This document shows, in pieces, positions 6,727-10,945 of a stretch of DNA of 10,945 nucleotides. Position 1 is the first letter of the stretch, and the number at the start of each line of letters is the position of its first letter. Source of the stretch: JAKLDO01 sp035354435 (GTDB lineage Bacteria; UBP6; UBA1177); the NCBI GenBank assembly GCA_035354435.1, contig DAOQAY010000100.1, forward strand, positions 1 through 10,945. The letters run 5' to 3'. Position numbers and translations under genes: made by a program. The notes beneath the pieces were generated by a model, which did not search any database, had not been told where the DNA came from, and saw only the letters and a list, made by a program, of their open reading frames with translations.

Positions 6727-7713
6727 TTACGGTAAGGACTTGATGGCGAGTTTTTTCCACGCCGTACTGATATGTCCTTTGTCCCAGCAGTCAAAGAACA
6801 GCTTACCATTGCCATTGTCAAACCAGTAGTAGAGTATCGGTTCTGCTTTAAACATAGTGTTTTTCAGCCATGCTCCGGCTTTTGCAAGTGTTTCAGATTG
6901 TTTTCCTGAGCAATTTATCAGAAGTATAGCCGCAGATGTCTCAATAATGGAATTATTCCAGCTGCCGTTTTCAGTTTGAGTCTGCTTCAGATAAGAAAGA
7001 CTTTTTTCAATATTTCCGGAAAATTTCTCACCAAAGAGTGCAAGAAATCTTACAGCATAATAGGAAGGTATTGTAAAAGAAGGAAACCACCGTCCGTCCC
7101 ATTTTCCATCATCAGTCTGATTGGAACTTGTATATTTTGCAGATGCTTCAATCTCATTGGCAAATTTTTCAGGATCGACTTTGTACATTAAATAAGCGAT
7201 GTGGGCAGTAGTTTCAACAGAACATCCTTTCCAATAATCAGCTCTTCCTCCATTAACTGTGCGAAAGCAGCCGTTATCACTATCATAGAATTTTTCACTT
7301 AACGCTGAAAGTGCCTTTAATAAAATGTCTTTGTCAACTCCTGATGCCAGAAGACCTTCAATTACAAGAGCGGAATCCTCAGATGTGACACCGTATTTTT
7401 TATGATATTCCCAAAGACCGTCGCGGTTTGCAGAAATAAGTTTTCTTGCAAGTTTCATGTCGGGTCCGGCGGCAAGAAGCAGTCCGTAGTATGCGATATT
7501 TCCTTCATCCGCAATTTGTCTGAACTGAGGAGATGTTTCATTTATATTGTAAAGTGAACATCTGGTGAGAGACTCGTTTGAATCAAAAAGTTCTGAGTCG
7601 CTCATTTCTTTCTGAACCGGAAATTCAACATTTTGTACAGGTTTGTTACAACTGTAAAAGACAGCAATACACAAAATTGTAATAAATGGTGTCAAACGGG
7701 ATTTTTTATTCAT
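6727..7713 (-). CDS. Lipoprotein with alpha/alpha-toroid (terpene cyclase/prenyltransferase-like) repeats
   Basis: 328 residues. The N-terminus MNKKSRLTPFITILCIAVFYSC looks like a lipoprotein signal with C22 as lipidated residue; the lipobox (VFYSC) is imperfect at -3. The rest is built of helical-hairpin repeats with turn motifs resembling those of squalene-hopene cyclases and protein prenyltransferases: QTDDGKWDGRW (199-209) and QTQTENGSW (244-252), each followed by a helix such as ETSAAILLI. No DXDD or other cyclase catalytic motif is seen, so a binding or altered enzymatic role is possible. The C-terminus (FKAEPILYYWFDN from 288, then LFFDCWDKGHISTAW) is the part repeated at 4299-4421. 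The start overlaps the oxidase stop by four bases (ATGA), with AGGAG at 7720-7724, so the two are translationally coupled. Confidence 0.8.
   Translation of the reverse strand: MNKKSRLTPFITILCIAVFYSCNKPVQNVEFPVQKEMSDSELFDSNESLTRCSLYNINETSPQFRQIADEGNIAYYGLLLAAGPDMKLARKLISANRDGLWEYHKKYGVTSEDSALVIEGLLASGVDKDILLKALSALSEKFYDSDNGCFRTVNGGRADYWKGCSVETTAHIAYLMYKVDPEKFANEIEASAKYTSSNQTDDGKWDGRWFPSFTIPSYYAVRFLALFGEKFSGNIEKSLSYLKQTQTENGSWNNSIIETSAAILLINCSGKQSETLAKAGAWLKNTMFKAEPILYYWFDNGNGKLFFDCWDKGHISTAWKKLAIKSLP
6749..6849. repeat. 101-bp direct repeat, copy B
   Basis: Partner of the repeat at 4321-4421, located inside the 3' end of the intact toroid lipoprotein gene. The separation between the copies is 2428 bases and both are in the same orientation. 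Confidence 0.9.
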
Positions 7714-9011
7714 TTACTGCTCCTGAGTTGTTTCTTTACCGATTCTGCCGCAAATCTTCCGCTTTGTGCCGCAGCCAGCATACCGTAAGGCATCATGTAC
7801 CGTTTGTCCAGAAAAGTGTAATCCCCTGCAAGAAATACATTTTCTGATGTTTTTAACCATGCCTGATTGTATCCGGAATAGGTTTCTGTTGATATTATCG
7901 TGCCGAGATCGTTCCATCTATGACCATCGGAAAACAGTATGTCGCTATCTTTGATCTTACCTATGCCCATTGAATTGAGCTCGGTTTTTGTAAGAGTTAT
8001 AATTTCATTGATGTTTTTTCCGGTCAGTTTTTTTGCCTGATTCGAAACATAATAAACTGTGAGAATACGGATATCTCCTTTTATGCGGCTCTGAAACACG
8101 CTATTAAAAGAATTTTCAGCAGTTACGATATAGCTGAAGGGAAGAAGGTCAGGCTTTTTTATTCCTAAAACAACTACAATTCCTTCTCCATATTTCACAT
8201 TTGAAAGGAATTCTTTAGACTCGGGACTGATATTCCGGATAATTTTATCGGCAACTGTTGCAGGCGTAGCAACAATAGCTTTCCTGGCATAAATAGTCTT
8301 TTCATTGTTATCTGACTTAATGATGATTTGTACTTTTGATCCGTCATCAATAACTGATGTTACTTCCGCACCTGTCATTATCTTCGGATTCGCATGTTCT
8401 GAAAAAGCGATTATAAGATCGCTGTTGCCTCCGGAGTAATGACTGGTGTTAAACCGTATGAATGCGTCGGAAAGTCTGCCCGGCATATAATCTGAAGGAT
8501 CGCCGGGATGGATCAAGTTGAAAAAAGCGGTCAGAATCTTTCTGATATCTCCGGGAAAATCATTTAAAGAGATGTTTCCAGTCCCGCTGCGTTCGGCAGA
8601 TGCCTGCTCAATTTTGGAAACAACGGTCTGGTCTTGAGTAAATTTCGAAACTGCTTCGGAAACATTCCTGCCTAAATAAGTTTTGCCGCCTGATGAAAAT
8701 CCAATGTTGTCAGGTTCATCTATCATCGGCTGTTTCGGTATGCCGGATGGAAGCATTGTTGATGAGTAACCGAAAAGAGCCCCGAGTTCATAAGGGGTAT
8801 CATTCCAGTATTTTGTCCAGACTCTTCCTCCAAGGCGGTTTTCTTTCTCAAGTAAGACAACATTCAGATCTTTGAGTTCGTAGGCGGCAGACATTCCTGC
8901 CAGACCTCCGCCGATTATTGCCACATCGTAATCTGGATGAACCTGTTTTGAACATCCGGAAAAAATTATTACGACAAAAAAAATTAAAAGGCACGAATAA
9001 TGGTTACACAT
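7710..9011 (-). CDS. Lipoprotein FAD-dependent oxidoreductase, amine oxidase/desaturase family
   Basis: 433 residues. The signal peptide ends in a good lipobox, IFSGC, with C20 as the lipid-bearing residue, so the enzyme should sit outside the cytoplasmic membrane. It is followed at once by the FAD dinucleotide-binding motif GGGLAG (G34-G39), E55 at the end of beta-2 (VVLLEKE), and LGGRVWT (60-66), the pattern of flavin amine oxidases and related phytoene/squalene desaturases. The C-terminal FAD motif VFLAGDYT (392-399) and PYGMLAAAQSGRFAA close the flavin domain. An exported flavoenzyme of this family is unusual, since FAD must be loaded before or after export. The substrate is unknown. It follows the surface protein gene by 50 bases, has only a weak GGG ribosome site, and overlaps the toroid lipoprotein gene, its likely partner. 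Confidence 0.88.
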   Translation of the reverse strand: MCNHYSCLLIFFVVIIFSGCSKQVHPDYDVAIIGGGLAGMSAAYELKDLNVVLLEKENRLGGRVWTKYWNDTPYELGALFGYSSTMLPSGIPKQPMIDEPDNIGFSSGGKTYLGRNVSEAVSKFTQDQTVVSKIEQASAERSGTGNISLNDFPGDIRKILTAFFNLIHPGDPSDYMPGRLSDAFIRFNTSHYSGGNSDLIIAFSEHANPKIMTGAEVTSVIDDGSKVQIIIKSDNNEKTIYARKAIVATPATVADKIIRNISPESKEFLSNVKYGEGIVVVLGIKKPDLLPFSYIVTAENSFNSVFQSRIKGDIRILTVYYVSNQAKKLTGKNINEIITLTKTELNSMGIGKIKDSDILFSDGHRWNDLGTIISTETYSGYNQAWLKTSENVFLAGDYTFLDKRYMMPYGMLAAAQSGRFAAESVKKQLRSSK

Positions 9012-9061
9012 CGTTTAATCCCGTATTTATTGAATCTTTTCATAAAGAATGATAGATAAAA

Positions 9062-10945
9062 CTATTGTTTGCAGTCCCTTTCATTGCACTCACCGTCACC
9101 GCTTGGATCTTCTGAAGCTACATCGCAAATACCATTTTTGTTCAGATCCCAGCATGCAACAGTAACAGGTCCGCCACTTGCTTCGGCATTCCATTTGAAG
9201 TTGTCAATAAGAACAAGCGAATCATACTGTCTGTCCGATGTGTCCCAGATTATAAAACGCAGAGTTATTATCTCTCCTGGAACTACAGGCGCAGTTGTTG
9301 TGAGCCATTTTGTGGCTCCCGCATAGTATTTTTCTTCAGTGCAGTTGCCCCATGTCTCTGTTTCGTTGCAATATTTCAAGTTATAGCCTGTTCCGGCAAG
9401 TGGACCAGTCAGGTCGGGACACGGATATCCTGTTTTTGCATCGCATACTGTAAAGAACTGATTCGTGTTTACGCTGATATAATTTCCGGCTGAATCAAAA
9501 CTTATGTTCTTGTCAGCTGGAATTGCTGTTTCTCCAACTCCGGGAGTCCAGGTTGTATCAAGCATGGTAATAAAGAAATCATTGAACGCCGAACATGTGT
9601 ACAGCCAGTATTCCTGAGAGAAGAATCTGAAATCAAAAGAAAAGCTGTTTGCATTTGTCGGCACTTTCAACTGGACTTTTAGCATTACAGAATCATTTGC
9701 ACCGCTTCCTGTCAGACATCCGGCTTTGGTTTCCGGAAGACCGCCACTGTGAGCTGAGATAAAATCTGCCGGCGGATTTCCGTCATTATATCCTATTCCT
9801 GACCCTGAAGACTCTTCATTTGTGCATGATGAAGCATTGCAGGTTATTCCCGTTGTCGCATCTGTATCACTTGAAGCCCGTGCTCTTCCTGTTGAAAGAA
9901 CTGCAAAATTATCACCAAAAATAGGATTGTTCGAAGTGTCTGTTCCAAAATTAGTTTTAACTGCGTATTGTCTATAATCGACTGCTCCGGAACCGCTGGC
10001 TCTTGTAATTACAGGTGTTCCATAAATGCCCCATGAATTTTTTCCGGCATCGTGAACCTGACATATATCCATAGCATTTAGAAGATTCAACGCTGTAACT
10101 CCAGATGTAATATTTGCTCCGGTTGAACAACCAGCTCTTGCTTCGTCAACAGAACTGTTACAATCGTTATCTACAGTATCACCTTCAAATTCGACCGCTC
10201 CAGGGTTGACTATTGTCGGTTTAGCACAAATTAATTCATTGTCACAGCAGTCTCCGGAGCATGTTGTCCACAGATCTCCATCCAGATTTATTCCGTTGTC
10301 AGCAGTTCCGTCACAATCATTATCCAATCCATCACTGCAGAGAGTTCCGATCTCGGTGGCAGGAAGTACAGAATCAAGACACGCTCCCCAGAAATATCCG
10401 CTTACATCACAAGTTCTTGTTCCGGCCTTGCATTCGCCCACATTTTCAGTACCGACAGGACCTGTGTAGCAGTTTTCAACAGCATCCGGTGCGCAAATAC
10501 AGCCTTCATCCATTTGAGTGTTGCAATTATCATCTTCCGAATTGCCGCATATTTCAGAAATTTCAGGAAGTGTTTCGTTCAAACATTCTCCCCAGCTTTT
10601 TCCGTCTAAACTGCATTTTTTTGTTCCGGGAGCGCATATTCCGACATTTTCAGTTCCGACAGGTCCGGTATAACAAGAGACCTCTTCTTCGGGTGTGCAT
10701 ATCGTTCCGGTGTTGCCTGTATTTCCAGTATCACCGGTATTGCCAGTATTACCAGTATTGCCAGTGTTTCCAGTATTGCCGGTATTACCCGTGTCGCCTG
10801 TATTTCCAGTATCACCGGTATTGCCAGTATTACCCGTGTCGCCTGTATTTCCAGTATCACCGGTATTGCCGGTGTTACCAGTGTTACCGGTATCACCCTC
10901 ATCCGGAAGGTCTCCTGAATCAATATCAGAATCAGAATTCTGATC
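9062..10945 (-). CDS. Secreted surface protein, MopE-like and choice-of-anchor L domains, N-terminus missing
   Basis: The frame is open from the right edge to a TAG at 9062, giving 627 residues; the true start is outside. Order: an acidic stretch (DQNSDSDIDSGDLPDEG); 21 Asn/Asp-Thr-Gly triplets (10706-10894); two copies of a Cys-rich 68-residue module (CYTGPVGTENVG, then a Cys-rich part and WGxCL, at 10675 and 10471); MopE-like metal-binding motifs (LCSDGLDNDCDGTADNG near 10344-10290, and DTVDNDCNSSVDE near 10182-10143); a long beta domain (about 10135-9180) with FSFDFRFFSQEY, CSAFNDFF and TLRFIIWDTSDR typical of the choice-of-anchor L family; and two Ca-binding-like loops at the end. Such proteins are secreted adhesin- or matrix-like surface proteins in Myxococcota and relatives. 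No C-terminal sorting signal is visible. It may be co-transcribed with the oxidase gene. Confidence 0.88.
   Translation of the reverse strand, partial: DQNSDSDIDSGDLPDEGDTGNTGNTGNTGDTGNTGDTGNTGNTGDTGNTGDTGNTGNTGNTGNTGNTGNTGDTGNTGNTGTICTPEEEVSCYTGPVGTENVGICAPGTKKCSLDGKSWGECLNETLPEISEICGNSEDDNCNTQMDEGCICAPDAVENCYTGPVGTENVGECKAGTRTCDVSGYFWGACLDSVLPATEIGTLCSDGLDNDCDGTADNGINLDGDLWTTCSGDCCDNELICAKPTIVNPGAVEFEGDTVDNDCNSSVDEARAGCSTGANITSGVTALNLLNAMDICQVHDAGKNSWGIYGTPVITRASGSGAVDYRQYAVKTNFGTDTSNNPIFGDNFAVLSTGRARASSDTDATTGITCNASSCTNEESSGSGIGYNDGNPPADFISAHSGGLPETKAGCLTGSGANDSVMLKVQLKVPTNANSFSFDFRFFSQEYWLYTCSAFNDFFITMLDTTWTPGVGETAIPADKNISFDSAGNYISVNTNQFFTVCDAKTGYPCPDLTGPLAGTGYNLKYCNETETWGNCTEEKYYAGATKWLTTTAPVVPGEIITLRFIIWDTSDRQYDSLVLIDNFKWNAEASGGPVTVACWDLNKNGICDVASEDPSGDGECNERDCKQ
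10706..10894 (-). repeat. Collagen-like (Asn/Asp)-Thr-Gly tract with 45-bp DNA repeat
   Basis: 21 consecutive triplets, 15 NTG and 6 DTG (Asp in triplets 1, 5, 7, 10, 12 and 19). At DNA level a 42-bp block recurs at 10712-10753, 10793-10834 and 10838-10879 with only one or two differences between copies; the last two are 45 bp apart. The Gly-X-Thr pattern resembles bacterial collagen-like tracts but lacks proline. The near-identical blocks point to recent expansion by slippage or unequal crossing-over, so length may vary between strains. Confidence 0.9.

Noticed and set aside
4321..6849. Direct repeats as the ends of an insertion sequence or attachment sites of an integrative element
   Set aside because: No transposase, integrase or terminal inverted repeats lie between the copies, and the 7% divergence, mostly at third codon positions, fits paralogous gene tails better than recent element ends.
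10706..10894. Short repeated units suggesting a CRISPR array
   Set aside because: Repeats are contiguous, coding and without spacers; they encode a protein triplet repeat.
10606..10923. Minus-strand reading frame rich in Ile, Leu and Pro repeats, and a plus-strand PVLPVSPVFP-type frame over 10695-10943
   Set aside because: Both are alternative-frame readings of the Gly-Thr-Asn/Asp repeat DNA; the frame continuous with the large surface protein explains the region.

Overview
The window reads as a gram-negative chromosome of low to moderate GC content. Two genes encode lipoprotein signal peptides, and one encodes a surface protein of the type common in Myxococcota and other former Deltaproteobacteria (MopE-like metal-binding repeats, a choice-of-anchor L type domain, a collagen-like Gly-Asn/Asp-Thr tract). 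The exact phylum cannot be fixed from the sequence; a low-GC myxococcal/deltaproteobacterial relative or a candidate phylum with similar surface proteins is the best guess.

Region 1 (1-3316, minus strand) is a tight fatty-acid (acyl-CoA) oxidation operon: etfB, etfA and an acyl-CoA dehydrogenase whose C-terminus runs off the left edge. Each gene overlaps the next by 1-4 bases. A sigma-70-like promoter precedes etfB, and a perfect 14-bp palindrome lies over the predicted transcription start, as expected for a TetR-type repressor. EtfB carries the sequence pattern of the NADH-using, potentially electron-bifurcating ETF group.

Region 2 (3330-4279, plus strand) is a single divergently transcribed polytopic membrane protein of unknown function. 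It converges on region 3.

Region 3 (4299-10945, minus strand) is an envelope gene cluster. In transcription order it holds a partial secreted surface protein, a lipoprotein FAD-dependent amine-oxidase-family enzyme, a lipoprotein with alpha/alpha-toroid (squalene-cyclase/prenyltransferase-like) repeats that overlaps the oxidase gene by 4 bp, and, after a 252-nt AT-rich gap with its own candidate promoter, a large membrane protein with a spermidine-synthase-like central domain. Immediately after this last gene lies an orphan 3' end of a second, now lost, copy of the toroid lipoprotein gene, about 93% identical to the intact copy. This duplicate marks a past rearrangement that placed or trapped the synthase-like gene between two paralogous tails.

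The most interesting candidate for an undescribed system is the trio oxidase lipoprotein, toroid lipoprotein and membrane spermidine-synthase-like protein. Their linkage, shared envelope location and the repeated toroid tail suggest a common pathway, but the substrate cannot be read from the sequence.
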